Source: Rhodothermus bifroesti (GTDB taxonomy: Bacteria > Bacteroidota > Rhodothermia > Rhodothermales > Rhodothermaceae). From it: a stretch of 64,000 nt of DNA. Both the position numbers and the translations under genes were made by a program. The notes under the pieces were generated by a model, which saw nothing but the letters and a program-made list of their open reading frames with translations, did no database searches and was not told the DNA's origin. Shown in pieces: positions 50,054 through 58,641 of this stretch. Numbering within the stretch: position 1 is the first letter of the stretch; each line of letters opens with the position of its first letter. The stretch covers positions 124,001 to 188,000 of the forward strand of contig NZ_JAGKTL010000001.1 in the NCBI RefSeq assembly GCF_017908595.1, in the 5' to 3' direction.

Positions 50054-50056
50054 GAC

Positions 50057-50644
50057 ATGAACCCTTCACGTCTTCCTTTAGCAGCGGTGCTGTGCTGGCT
50101 GCCCATCCTCGTGCTCACAGCGCCTGCTTCAGCACTGGCCCATACGGGGTTGACACCAACCACAAGCTGGGGCTACGGCTTGCTACATCCGCTCACCGGC
50201 CTAGATCACTTGCTAGCTGCAGTGGGGGTGGGTTTATGGGCTGCCTTGCAGGCACATGTTCTTGCACGCCGCTTACTGTTCGTTTTTTTGAGCATGCTCC
50301 TGGTCGGACTACCGCTTGGAGCTGCTTGGCCCACGGAGACCACCGAATGGAGCGTGCTGGCTTCGGTGCTGCTTTTGGGCACAATGCTGGTTTTGGTGTC
50401 TCGCCCACCTGCTGCAGTTAGTCTACTGCTTATTGCGCTGTTTGGTTTGCTACACGGACACGTCCACGGCACCGAAATCCTGCCTGAGACGGGCTGGGCT
50501 TATGCCCTTGGATGGATGCTTGCCACAGGCCTGTTAACCTTTACGGGCTACGCGATCGGACGCTTGCTGCACCACCGACAGGTGGTTGGCGTTTTTCGGC
50601 TTGCCGGTTTCATGCTTATTGGGGCGATGATTGCCCTGCTTTAA
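50057..50644 (+). CDS. hupE: HupE/UreJ family nickel permease
   Basis: A 195-residue membrane protein of the HupE/UreJ family, which takes up nickel for hydrogenase or urease. Signal-like N terminus (cut near ASALA), then the hallmark HTGLTP and LLHPLTGLDHLLAAVG, five or six further hydrophobic segments and a His pair in FGLLHGHVHGTEIL. The hypB gene begins five bases after its stop, so both serve nickel supply for the hydrogenase at 56-61 kb. No urease gene is in the window. Confidence 0.92.
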   Translation: MNPSRLPLAAVLCWLPILVLTAPASALAHTGLTPTTSWGYGLLHPLTGLDHLLAAVGVGLWAALQAHVLARRLLFVFLSMLLVGLPLGAAWPTETTEWSVLASVLLLGTMLVLVSRPPAAVSLLLIALFGLLHGHVHGTEILPETGWAYALGWMLATGLLTFTGYAIGRLLHHRQVVGVFRLAGFMLIGAMIALL

Positions 50645-50648
50645 AAAT

Positions 50649-51305
50649 ATGGAGCCTACGCTAAAAATCATCCAGGTAGCGCGCCGCGTGCAGGCCGATA
50701 ACAACGCCTTAGCCCAGGCGCTACGTGAGCAGTTCGACAAGGCCGGCGTGCGCGTGCTTAACTTGATTGCTGCCCCAGGGGCGGGCAAAACCAGTTTGAT
50801 TGCTCGGACGCTGGAGCAGCTTGGCCGGCGCCTGCAAATTGGCGTGCTGGAAGGCGACATTGCCGGTAGCATCGATACCCAAAAGGTCCTTCAGGCCGGC
50901 GCCCGTGATGCCGTACAGATCAACACGGGTGGAACCTGCCATTTAGAAGCCCGCATGGTTGCCGAAGCCCTTGGCCAACTTGAACTGGAGGCGCTCGACT
51001 TACTCTTTATCGAAAACGTCGGCAATCTTATTTGCCCAACCCACTGGGATTTAGGCGCGCACTATACGGTATGCATCGTCAGCGCTGCCGAAGGGCACGA
51101 CAAGCCACTCAAATATCCAGCTATTTTTGTTCGGAGCGATGCGATTGTACTCAATAAAATCGACTTAGCCCCGCTATGTGGTTTTGACCACGATCAGTTC
51201 TACCTCCACCTCAGAGCCCTTACCCAAGCCCCGGTTTTTGAGCTCTCCTGTCGCACGGGTGAAGGTTTGGCGTCGTGGATTACTTGGTTAACCAATGTAT
51301 TGTAA
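50649..51305 (+). CDS. hypB: Hydrogenase/nickel-insertion GTPase HypB
   Basis: A 218-residue GTPase that delivers nickel to the hydrogenase large subunit. P loop APGAGKTS (42-49), VGVLEGDIAG-like switch region (GVLEGDIAGSIDT), nickel-site GGTCHLEA (Cys and His), ENVGNL, and the NKID motif (VLNKIDLAP). The N-terminal CxxCGC high-affinity site and the His-rich stretch of many HypB proteins are absent. The ATG at 50649 is chosen; a TTG at 50631 inside hupE would add six residues. Confidence 0.95.
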   Translation: MEPTLKIIQVARRVQADNNALAQALREQFDKAGVRVLNLIAAPGAGKTSLIARTLEQLGRRLQIGVLEGDIAGSIDTQKVLQAGARDAVQINTGGTCHLEARMVAEALGQLELEALDLLFIENVGNLICPTHWDLGAHYTVCIVSAAEGHDKPLKYPAIFVRSDAIVLNKIDLAPLCGFDHDQFYLHLRALTQAPVFELSCRTGEGLASWITWLTNVL

Positions 51306-51477
51306 TACAAAAATTACCCACAAACTTTTGCCCTTCTATTCACATCTATTTCGACAGATCGCTTTTCTCAAGCGCAACAACTTCTCGATTTTATAGTCAG
51401 TAATTCTGGCGACTCCAAGACGCCTCTTTAGAGGCGGGGCAGCGCCGTACGAAGTACTGTTAACCTAAAGCTGTGCT
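51306..51477 (+). promoter_or_regulatory. Leader region of the 2-oxoacid oxidoreductase operon
   Basis: 172 bases without a gene. TATAGT at 51392-51397 is a plausible -10 but no -35 fits, which would suit an activator-dependent promoter. Two perfect short stems follow: CGCCTC-TTTA-GAGGCG (51421-51436) and GTAC-GAA-GTAC (51447-51457). ACCTAAAGCT (51463-51472) lies six bases before the start codon and is the reverse complement of a block in front of the hydrogenase operon. Confidence 0.35.
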
Positions 51478-52857
51478 ATGGAAGCCATCGCTAACTTTCG
51501 TACGGTTTTTGAAGAAGAGCGCCCCCGCCTGACGGATGTTGCAGCGCTACTGGAGGCTTCGCGTTGTCTGGAATGTGGGCGTGATGGGCGGCCGGCCCCT
51601 TGCATTGAGGCTTGTCCTACCCGCATTGATATTCCCGGTTTTATTCGGGCTATTCGTGAAGGCGACCCGCTGACCTCAGCGCGAATCATTTTCGAGGCGA
51701 ACGTGCTAGGGGGAAGCTGCGCGCGCGTCTGTCCGGTGGAAGCGCTTTGCGAAGGTGCTTGCGTGCTCACGCACGAGAAACGCCGGCCGGTAGCTATTGG
51801 CCGTCTGCAACGCTACGCAACCGACGCTGCGTTTGCAGCGGGTATCGCCCTCCATCCTCCCCGCCGGCAGGCTCAGCTACCGCTCAGCGTAGGCGTTATT
51901 GGAGCTGGCCCGGCCGGACTGGCCTGTGCTGCAGAGCTGGCTCGTTTGGGTCATGAAGTCACCGTTTATGAAGCCCGCTCAGAGCCAGGAGGGCTAGTCG
52001 TTTCGGCCATTGCACCCTACAAACAGATGGTCGAGCCGATTCCCCAGGAAGTTGAAGCCATCCGAGCGCTAGGCGTCACCTTCTGCTTTAACACCAGCAT
52101 AGGGGAAGATCTTTCGTTTGCTGAATTGGAATCGCGGCATGATGCCCTGTTTTTAGCAGTGGGCTTAGATGGGGATATGCCGCTTGAAATCGCAGGAAGC
52201 GACCTGGAAGGCGTTTGGCCTTCCCTACGCTTCATCGAACGCCTAAAGGCCATGGATCCGCCACCGATAGGCGAAAACGTTGTGGTGATCGGTGGCGGCA
52301 ACACGGCAATCGACGTGGCCCGTGAAGCGGTGCGTCTAGGAGCGCGGCACGTCACCGTGCTTTACCGTCGCACGGAAGCTGAAATGCCGGCTTTCCGGCA
52401 CGAGGTGGAAGCTGCACGGGACGAGGGTGTGCAGTTTGAATGGCTTACGCTACCGGTACGTCTGCTGGGGGAGGTGCGCGTTTCGGGGGTTGAATGTGTC
52501 CGAACGCGCCTGGTGCCTGATCCTTCCGGTGGGCGTCCGCGACCGCAAGTCGTCGAAGGCACCGAGTTTGTTTTGCCAGCCGATACAGTAGTCTTTGCTA
52601 TTGGGCAACAACCACGCACCAATCTGCTGGCCACGATCCCAGACCTTCGCATAGAGCAAGGGCGCGTGTGGGTGGATGAGCATTTTCAGACCAGCCATCC
52701 ACGACTGTTTGCTGGCGGCGATTGCGTCAATGGCGGTGCTACCGTAGTCGAGGCTGTAGCGCAGGGCAAGCGGGCGGCCCATGCTATTGCCCAACGTATT
52801 CAGCCCTTAGAAAGTCGGCCTAGGCCGATGACCGACCGAAAAGAGACCCTACAATGA
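51478..52857 (+). CDS. GltD-like NAD(P)-dependent iron-sulfur flavoprotein
   Basis: A 459-residue protein of the glutamate synthase small-subunit/NfnB/SudA superfamily. The N-terminal cysteine region (CLECG, CIEACPTRIDIPGF, CARVCP, CEGACV) binds two [4Fe-4S] clusters; GVIGAGPAGLACAAELARLG binds FAD; VVVIGGGNTAIDVAREAVRLG binds NAD(P); FAGGDCVNGGATVVEAVAQG is the second FAD block. It overlaps the oxidoreductase gamma-delta gene by four bases. It likely shuttles electrons between ferredoxin and NADP(H); it is not the glutamate synthase subunit, since no gltB is present. Confidence 0.85.
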   Translation: MEAIANFRTVFEEERPRLTDVAALLEASRCLECGRDGRPAPCIEACPTRIDIPGFIRAIREGDPLTSARIIFEANVLGGSCARVCPVEALCEGACVLTHEKRRPVAIGRLQRYATDAAFAAGIALHPPRRQAQLPLSVGVIGAGPAGLACAAELARLGHEVTVYEARSEPGGLVVSAIAPYKQMVEPIPQEVEAIRALGVTFCFNTSIGEDLSFAELESRHDALFLAVGLDGDMPLEIAGSDLEGVWPSLRFIERLKAMDPPPIGENVVVIGGGNTAIDVAREAVRLGARHVTVLYRRTEAEMPAFRHEVEAARDEGVQFEWLTLPVRLLGEVRVSGVECVRTRLVPDPSGGRPRPQVVEGTEFVLPADTVVFAIGQQPRTNLLATIPDLRIEQGRVWVDEHFQTSHPRLFAGGDCVNGGATVVEAVAQGKRAAHAIAQRIQPLESRPRPMTDRKETLQ

Positions 52858-53783
52858 ACATGCTGGAAATTCGCTGGCACGGACGTGGTGGCCAAGGGGC
52901 CATCACTGTATCCAAAATCCTGGCGCTGGCTGCTTTACGCAGTGGCAAATATGCCCAGGCCTTTCCGGAGTACGGTCCGGAACGCAGCGGCGCCCCCGTA
53001 CGTGCCTACAACCGGATCGACGATCGGCCTATTGTACTGCATTCGGGCGTCTACACGCCACAGCGTGTGGTGGTGCTGGACGAGACGCTGCTGGAGGCCG
53101 AAGACGTATGCGAAGGATTGGCACCAGATGGCGCTTTGGTGCTCCATACCCATCGTTCGCCCGAACTCATCCGAGAGCAAACAGGCTATGCCGGACGCAT
53201 CGTGTGCGTCGATGCCGCAACGATTGCTGAAAGCACCGGTGCCCGCTTTGCTAACGTGCCGCTGCTAGGCGCCTTAGCCAGCACACTGGATTTTCTGCCG
53301 CTGGCCACGCTGGAAGAAGCGCTACGCACCTTCCTGGGTAAACGTCGGCCCGAAGTGGTTGCGGCCAACATCGAGGCGCTGCGTCGCGGCTACGCAGAGA
53401 CAGCAACGCTAGAGGCCATTGTACCCGATAGCCTGCCGCTTCGCCCCCGTCCCGAAGGGGCACGGATGCTGCTGCCGTATCACAAGCTGCCCATAGGGGG
53501 CGTTATCACGCCCGAAATTCGTTGGTTTCCCAAAACCGGTGGCTGGCGTAACGAACGGCCGGTTTTCCACGAAACGCTTTGCGTCAACTGCCTGCTCTGC
53601 TGGGCTCATTGCCCAGAACCGGCCATCCTGGTACACAACCGTCGGATGGAAGGGATCAACTATGACTACTGCAAAGGCTGTGGCATTTGCGCGACCTCAT
53701 GCCCCACAGGGGCGCTCAGCATGGTCCCGGAAAACACAGCTGAACCGGTCGTCGTCGCCGCAACCGCACACAACCCTGGATAA
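52854..53783 (+). CDS. 2-oxoacid:ferredoxin oxidoreductase, fused gamma and delta subunits
   Basis: A 309-residue protein. Residues 1-185 are the gamma domain (RWHGRGGQGAITVSKILALA, YAQAFPEYGPERSGAPV); about 220-295 is the delta ferredoxin domain with two cluster motifs, CVNCLLCWAHCPEP and CKGCGICATSCPTG. Together with the next two genes it forms a four-domain pyruvate or 2-oxoacid oxidoreductase that reduces ferredoxin. Fused gamma-delta is a common arrangement. It starts within the end of the flavoprotein gene. Confidence 0.92.
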   Translation: MNMLEIRWHGRGGQGAITVSKILALAALRSGKYAQAFPEYGPERSGAPVRAYNRIDDRPIVLHSGVYTPQRVVVLDETLLEAEDVCEGLAPDGALVLHTHRSPELIREQTGYAGRIVCVDAATIAESTGARFANVPLLGALASTLDFLPLATLEEALRTFLGKRRPEVVAANIEALRRGYAETATLEAIVPDSLPLRPRPEGARMLLPYHKLPIGGVITPEIRWFPKTGGWRNERPVFHETLCVNCLLCWAHCPEPAILVHNRRMEGINYDYCKGCGICATSCPTGALSMVPENTAEPVVVAATAHNPG

Positions 53784-53787
53784 AGCT

Positions 53788-54990
53788 ATGGCCCTTGGCG
53801 TCATTCCGCGGCTTGAAGCTGCCCAACTGCTCACCGGCGCACAGGCGGTTGCCCACGCTATGCGCCAGATCGAACCCGACGTCGTGCCGGTCTATCCGAT
53901 TACGCCACAAACTCCAATTGTTGAGGAGTTTGCGCAGATGGTTGCTGATGGCCGCTGCGACACCGAGATCATCAACGTCGAATCGGAGCATTCGGCCATG
54001 AGTGCAGCCATCGGCGCCTCGGTAGCCGGTGCACGGGTAATGACGGCCACAGCTTCGCAAGGCCTGGCCTTAATGATTGAAGTCCTCTACATCGCTGCTT
54101 CGATGCGCTGCCCGATCGTGATGCCCCTAGGCAACCGAGCCCTCAGCGGACCCATCAATATTCACTGTGACCACTCCGATGCTATGCTGGCCCGCGACTC
54201 GGGTGCTGTCCAGATCTTCACCGAAAATGGCCAAGAGGCCTACGATTACACGCTGATGGCTGTGCGCTTGGCAGAAGATGAACGGGTACGATTACCTGTG
54301 CTGGTGAACCTGGACGGCTTTACACTTACGCACTCGGCTGAGGCTGTCGAGCTGCTAGCCGACGAGGTAGCACGTGCGTTTGTGGGACGCTACCGTCCGC
54401 ACTATCCCTTGTTGGACACAAGGCGACCCACAACGCAAGGGCCTTTCGACATGCCCGATTTCTACTACGAACACAAGCGTCAGCAAGATGAAGCCCTACG
54501 GAGCGTATTAACCGTCTTTCCTGAAGTGCAGCACGCCTATGCCGAGGCCACAGGGCGCAACTATCTGGGCTACTACGAAGCCTATTGCCTTGAAGATGCG
54601 GATTTTGCCCTGGTCGTCCTAGGATCGACCGCAGGTACGGCCAAAGCGGTCGTTGAGGCGCTGCGCGAGGAAGGCCAGCGCGTAGGTTTGCTGAAGCTTT
54701 GGCTCTTTCGCCCCTTCCCACACGCAGCTGTAGCCAACGCCCTGCGCGGCAAGCAGGCCGTAGCTGTCATGGACCGGGCGTTATCGTTTGGCAGCTGGGG
54801 ACCACTTTACACGGAAATGGCGGCTGCACTTTACGGACTACCCGAGGCCGAACGTCCCCAATTGTACAACTTTACCTATGGTCTGGGGGGGCGAGATGTG
54901 ACGCCTGACCAGATCGCGGAAGCCTTCAGACGTATCCAAGACCCGCGTACGCCCACGCAACACATGCATTACTTGGGTGTACGCGCTTAA
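53788..54990 (+). CDS. porA: 2-oxoacid:ferredoxin oxidoreductase alpha subunit
   Basis: A 400-residue subunit: YPITPQTPIVEEFAQMVADG (thiamine-binding partner domain), ESEHSAMSAAIGASVAGARV, TASQGLALMIEVLYIAASMR and the C-terminal domain VLGSTAGTAKAVVEALREEG, DRALSFGSWG. This is the PorA type, pyruvate being the likeliest substrate (GNRALSGPINIHCDHSDAM). ATG 53788 lies four bases after the previous stop. An in-frame extension upstream overlaps the gamma-delta gene in another frame and is not protein-like. Confidence 0.94.
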   Translation: MALGVIPRLEAAQLLTGAQAVAHAMRQIEPDVVPVYPITPQTPIVEEFAQMVADGRCDTEIINVESEHSAMSAAIGASVAGARVMTATASQGLALMIEVLYIAASMRCPIVMPLGNRALSGPINIHCDHSDAMLARDSGAVQIFTENGQEAYDYTLMAVRLAEDERVRLPVLVNLDGFTLTHSAEAVELLADEVARAFVGRYRPHYPLLDTRRPTTQGPFDMPDFYYEHKRQQDEALRSVLTVFPEVQHAYAEATGRNYLGYYEAYCLEDADFALVVLGSTAGTAKAVVEALREEGQRVGLLKLWLFRPFPHAAVANALRGKQAVAVMDRALSFGSWGPLYTEMAAALYGLPEAERPQLYNFTYGLGGRDVTPDQIAEAFRRIQDPRTPTQHMHYLGVRA

Positions 54991-55007
54991 AGCTGGGAGC
55001 CTCGACC

Positions 55008-56018
55008 ATGATCGCTACACGCATTTATCCTAACGGCGAGCCGACACGCCCCAAAACGCTTAAAGAACTGGCCGATCGCGAAAGCCGTGAACCGCGTTTC
55101 CAGGGAGGGCATTCGCTTTGCGCCGGCTGCGGTGTGCCTCTGGTGGTGCGCATGGTGCTCAACGCTATCGATACCCCCGTGGTGGTGGTTAATGCTACTG
55201 GCTGCCTAGAGGTAGCCACCACGCGTTATCCCTCGACGGCCTGGAACGTCCCCTGGCTCCATGTGGCCTTCGAAAATGCCGCTGCCGCAGCCAGTGGCGT
55301 AGAGGCTGCCTTTCGTGTGCTCAGCCGAAAGCGCCGCCAGGGCCAGCCCATCCCTTTCGATCTGCCCGAAGAGGTGCGCATTGTAGCCTTCGGGGGCGAT
55401 GGCGGTACCTACGACATCGGTTTGCAGGCGCTCTCGGGCGCCTTGGAGCGGGGCCATCGCTTTACCTACATCTGCTACGATAACGAAGCCTACATGAATA
55501 CGGGCAACCAGCGCAGCGGGGCTACTCCACCTCTAGCCCACACCACAACTACACCTGTGGGCGAGCAAAGCCTCGGGAAACTCCAGCAGCGTAAAGACCT
55601 AACCGAGATCGCTGTCGCACATCATGTGCCCTATGTGGCCCAAGCTTCCATCTCTCACTGGCAAGACTTGGTGCGTAAAATTCAACGGGCAGTGCATGTC
55701 GACGGTCCCAGCTTCCTCAACGTGCTCGCCCCTTGCCAACGCGGCTGGGGCTACGATCCTGCCCAAACCGTCGAAATAGCCCGCCTAGCTGTTGAAACCT
55801 GCTACTGGCCGCTTTATGAAGTCATTGATGGGGATTACTGGCTAAATGCTTGGCCACGCAAACCCTTACCCCTTACGGAGTGGCTTAAGGTCCAAGGGCG
55901 TTTTCGCCACCTCCTACGGCCAGAAAATCGCCACTTGCTTGATGCCTTACAGCAGCAGGTCAACCGCAAATGGGAACTCCTGCTGCGCAAATGTGAGGGC
56001 CGAGTGCTGGAAGTATAG
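55008..56018 (+). CDS. porB: 2-oxoacid:ferredoxin oxidoreductase beta subunit
   Basis: A 336-residue thiamine-diphosphate subunit. CAGCGVPLV and ATGCLEVATTRYP hold cluster cysteines, FGGDGGTYDIGLQALSGA and YDNEAYMNTGNQRSGATP bind thiamine diphosphate and magnesium, with a further cysteine in LAPCQRGWGYD. It completes the gamma-delta-alpha-beta set. It is followed by a 114-base gap before the hydrogenase genes. Confidence 0.95.
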   Translation: MIATRIYPNGEPTRPKTLKELADRESREPRFQGGHSLCAGCGVPLVVRMVLNAIDTPVVVVNATGCLEVATTRYPSTAWNVPWLHVAFENAAAAASGVEAAFRVLSRKRRQGQPIPFDLPEEVRIVAFGGDGGTYDIGLQALSGALERGHRFTYICYDNEAYMNTGNQRSGATPPLAHTTTTPVGEQSLGKLQQRKDLTEIAVAHHVPYVAQASISHWQDLVRKIQRAVHVDGPSFLNVLAPCQRGWGYDPAQTVEIARLAVETCYWPLYEVIDGDYWLNAWPRKPLPLTEWLKVQGRFRHLLRPENRHLLDALQQQVNRKWELLLRKCEGRVLEV

Positions 56019-56060
56019 CGTTACGTAAACTAGATTGCCAGAAACGACTGCATGTAATTT

Positions 56061-56076
56061 AGCTTTAGGTAAAGCT
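56061..56076. promoter_or_regulatory. Palindrome in the hydrogenase operon leader
   Basis: AGCTTTAGGTAAAGCT, seven-base arms around GG. It is 57 bases upstream of the first hydrogenase gene, downstream of a possible -35 TTGCCA (56035-56040), and would overlap the expected -10 region. It may be a regulator site. A second palindrome, TTACGTAA, is at 56021-56028. Confidence 0.4.
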
Positions 56077-56132
56077 TTGTCGAGACAGGACCGTGAGGGG
56101 GCATCAAGGTTCATCTTAAACCGTTAAGCCCT

Positions 56133-57275
56133 ATGCACGCCCCAGCCTCACGATGGATTGTAGAACGCTCGGACTTCGATGCCCTGCTTGAAGCCTTAGG
56201 ACAACGGGGCTTTACGCTGATTGGACCACACGTGCGCGACGGCGCTATCGTCTACAGCCCTATTCAACGCAGTGAGGATCTACCCATCGGATGGACCGAC
56301 GAGCAGGACGGCGGTTTGTATCGACTGCATCGCCGAAATGACGCCGCCTTGTTTGGCTACGCTGTAGGACCGCACAGCTGGAAACAGTTTCTCTTTCCAC
56401 CTAGGCTACGCCTCTGGCAAGCCCATCGTAACGGGACCGGGGGACACTTTGAAATCCATGAGGCTCCCCTTCCGGAGACGCCATATGCGTTCATCGGCGT
56501 TCGCGCCTGCGAGCTTGCCGCCATCCGCATTCAAGATCGTATTTTTCTAGAAGGGCCTTACGTTGATCCCTATTACCAGGCCTTACGCGAACGGCTGTTT
56601 GTGCTGGCCGTTAACTGCACAGAACCTGCCGGCACCTGTTTTTGCGCTTCCATGGGCACTGGGCCCGAAGCCCGTGCGGGCTTCGACCTGTCCCTTACGG
56701 AAGTCCTTACCGAAAACCGGCACTACTTTGTCGTGACTGTTGGCAGTGAAGCTGGCCAAGCAGTACTTGCCGACGTACCCCATCGCCTAGCCACAGCAGA
56801 TGAAATCGCTGCAGCCAATGCGCTTCTTGCTGAAGCCGCTACGCGTATGGGACGCCAGCTTGACTGCCAGCACCTCAAAGAACGGCTCTACGCTTCCTAT
56901 GAACATCCCCACTGGGATGCGGTGGCCCAGCGCTGCCTCAGCTGCGCCAACTGCACCATGGTATGCCCAACCTGCTTCTGCCATACCGTTGAAGAAGTTA
57001 CAGACTTAACAGGCCAGACGACTGAACGCGTGCGCCAGTGGGACTCGTGCTTTTCGGTGGAATTTTCCTATATCCATGGCGGCAGTGTGCGGCAAAGCAC
57101 ACGCGCCCGCTATCGGCAGTGGCTCATGCACAAACTGGCCACGTGGGTCGATCAGTTCGGCACCATGGGATGCGTAGGCTGCGGTCGGTGCATCACCTGG
57201 TGCCCTGTAGGCATCGACTTAACTGAAGAAGTTGCTGCCTTGTGTACAGAATCACAACCGGAGACCGCTCCATGA
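56133..57275 (+). CDS. hydB: Group 3b [NiFe]-hydrogenase beta subunit (iron-sulfur)
   Basis: A 380-residue electron-transfer subunit of the sulfhydrogenase/anaerobic sulfite reductase A-like family. The N-terminal domain carries [19 protein letters not shown] and [20 protein letters not shown]; two [4Fe-4S] cluster motifs follow at the C-terminal half: [14 protein letters not shown] (268-281) and [14 protein letters not shown] (347-360). It passes electrons between the hydrogenase delta/alpha module and the NAD(P)-binding gamma subunit. It is the first gene of the hydrogenase operon and overlaps the next by four bases. Confidence 0.92.
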   Translation: MHAPASRWIVERSDFDALLEALGQRGFTLIGPHVRDGAIVYSPIQRSEDLPIGWTDEQDGGLYRLHRRNDAALFGYAVGPHSWKQFLFPPRLRLWQAHRNGTGGHFEIHEAPLPETPYAFIGVRACELAAIRIQDRIFLEGPYVDPYYQALRERLFVLAVNCTEPAGTCFCASMGTGPEARAGFDLSLTEVLTENRHYFVVTVGSEAGQAVLADVPHRLATADEIAAANALLAEAATRMGRQLDCQHLKERLYASYEHPHWDAVAQRCLSCANCTMVCPTCFCHTVEEVTDLTGQTTERVRQWDSCFSVEFSYIHGGSVRQSTRARYRQWLMHKLATWVDQFGTMGCVGCGRCITWCPVGIDLTEEVAALCTESQPETAP

Positions 57276-57763
57276 CGTCCCAACATTCGCTCAGCGCCCT
57301 ACTGGCTGAACATCCCTTCTTTCGAGGGCTTGAAGCGCCCTACCTGGAATTGATCGCCGGTTGCGCGCGCAACGTGCGCTTTAATGCAGGCGAGTACATC
57401 TTTCGCGAAGGCGAAACGGCCAATGAATTTTACCTCTTACGTTACGGCCGCGTGTCGCTTGAAGTTCATCTGCCCGACCGGGGAACCGTAACCATTCAGA
57501 CCCTAAGCGAAGGCGACGTGCTAGGCTGGTCGTGGCTCGTTCCCCCTTATCAAAACCAATTCGACGCGCGGGCGCTAACGCTTGTGCGGGCACTGGCGTT
57601 CGATGGCACCTGCATTCGCAACAAGTGCACCGAAGACCCTCGCCTAGGGTATGAGATTTTCAGTCGCTTTGCGCGGATCATTGCCGAGCGGCTGCAAGCT
57701 ACCCGCCTCCAGCTCCTCGATATGTACGGTGGGGTCCCCCGGCGCCAACCTCTGCATGCCTAA
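57272..57763 (+). CDS. Stand-alone cyclic-nucleotide-binding-domain protein in the hydrogenase operon
   Basis: A 163-residue cytosolic protein with one CRP-type cNMP-binding beta-roll: [33 protein letters not shown] and [16 protein letters not shown]. The phosphate-binding cassette is altered ([10 protein letters not shown] with later DARAL), so the ligand may not be cAMP. There is no helix-turn-helix; the chain ends soon after a single helix ([17 protein letters not shown]). It overlaps the beta subunit gene (ATGA) and precedes gamma by five bases, so it is made with the hydrogenase and probably modulates it or carries a ligand sensor. Annotation as a Crp/Fnr transcription factor would be wrong. 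Confidence 0.85.
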   Translation: MTSQHSLSALLAEHPFFRGLEAPYLELIAGCARNVRFNAGEYIFREGETANEFYLLRYGRVSLEVHLPDRGTVTIQTLSEGDVLGWSWLVPPYQNQFDARALTLVRALAFDGTCIRNKCTEDPRLGYEIFSRFARIIAERLQATRLQLLDMYGGVPRRQPLHA

Positions 57764-57768
57764 AACCT

Positions 57769-58638
57769 ATGAGCGCCCCTTCGATTTTGAGCTTGCCTGT
57801 TGAAGCGCGTCACGCGCTTCAACCTCTAACGCCACGGCTATGGCGCGTGCTACGCACGCGTCGCGAAACGCACGACACACGCACGCTCGAGCTAGAAGCC
57901 CTAGACGGTATTGGATTACCGTTTTGCCCAGGCCAGTTTAATATGCTCTATGTTGGGGGCATCGGAGAGATTCCGATTTCGATCAGCGGCGATCCAGCCC
58001 GTCCAGAACGGCTAGTGCATACCATTCGGGCTGTAGGCGCCGTCAGCCAAGCCCTGTGCAGTTGCAAGCCTGGGGACGTCATCGGCGTACGTGGACCGTT
58101 TGGCAGCGCCTGGCCTGTTGAAGCTGCCGAAGGTTACGACGTAGTGGTTATGGCAGGGGGTATTGGGCTGGCGCCACTCCGGCCTGCAATTTATCATTTA
58201 CTGCAGTATCGTGGTCGGTATGGCAACTTGGTGCTACTCTACGGCGCTCGCACGCCCCAAGACCTGCTCTACGTGCGGGAGCTGGAACGCTGGCGTAGCC
58301 GCTTCGACTTCCAAGTGGAAGTTACCGTCGACCGTGCGCGCGAGGGCTGGTTTGGCCATGTGGGCGTGGTCACCGGCTTGCTTCCTAGAGCCCTCTTTGA
58401 TCCCGAAGAAACTATGGCTTTCGTCTGCGGCCCAGAAATCATGATGCGCTTTGCAGCTAAAGCCTTAGTAGAGCGAGGTGTGGCTGCAGAGCGGATTTTT
58501 CTCTCCATGGAGCGAAATATGAAATGTGCTATCGGCTTGTGTGGCCATTGCCAATTTGGGCCTCACTTCATTTGTAAAGACGGACCGGTTTTCGCTTTTG
58601 CACGCGTTGCCCGATGGCTAACCATCCGTGAGCTTTAA
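57769..58638 (+). CDS. hydG: Group 3b hydrogenase gamma subunit (FAD, NAD(P), 2Fe-2S)
   Basis: A 289-residue ferredoxin-NADP reductase-type subunit. [20 protein letters not shown] binds [22 protein letters not shown] binds the dinucleotide, and the C-terminal cysteines of [18 protein letters not shown] with a later [10 protein letters not shown] (Cys253, 258, 261, 269) hold a [2Fe-2S] cluster. It exchanges electrons with NADP(H) or NAD(H). It follows the cNMP-domain gene by five bases and precedes delta by three. Confidence 0.95.
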   Translation: MSAPSILSLPVEARHALQPLTPRLWRVLRTRRETHDTRTLELEALDGIGLPFCPGQFNMLYVGGIGEIPISISGDPARPERLVHTIRAVGAVSQALCSCKPGDVIGVRGPFGSAWPVEAAEGYDVVVMAGGIGLAPLRPAIYHLLQYRGRYGNLVLLYGARTPQDLLYVRELERWRSRFDFQVEVTVDRAREGWFGHVGVVTGLLPRALFDPEETMAFVCGPEIMMRFAAKALVERGVAAERIFLSMERNMKCAIGLCGHCQFGPHFICKDGPVFAFARVARWLTIREL

Positions 58639-58641
58639 ACC

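Noticed and set aside
51478-52857. Glutamate synthase small subunit (gltD) for ammonium assimilation
   Set aside because: No large subunit gene is nearby and the gene is coupled to the oxidoreductase gamma-delta gene.
53539-53787. Longer N terminus for the oxidoreductase alpha subunit
   Set aside because: The added 83 residues come from a shadow frame of the gamma-delta gene; the family begins at about the ATG chosen here (53788).
57272-57763. Crp/Fnr transcription factor
   Set aside because: The binding domain is present but there is no helix-turn-helix; the chain ends after the effector domain.
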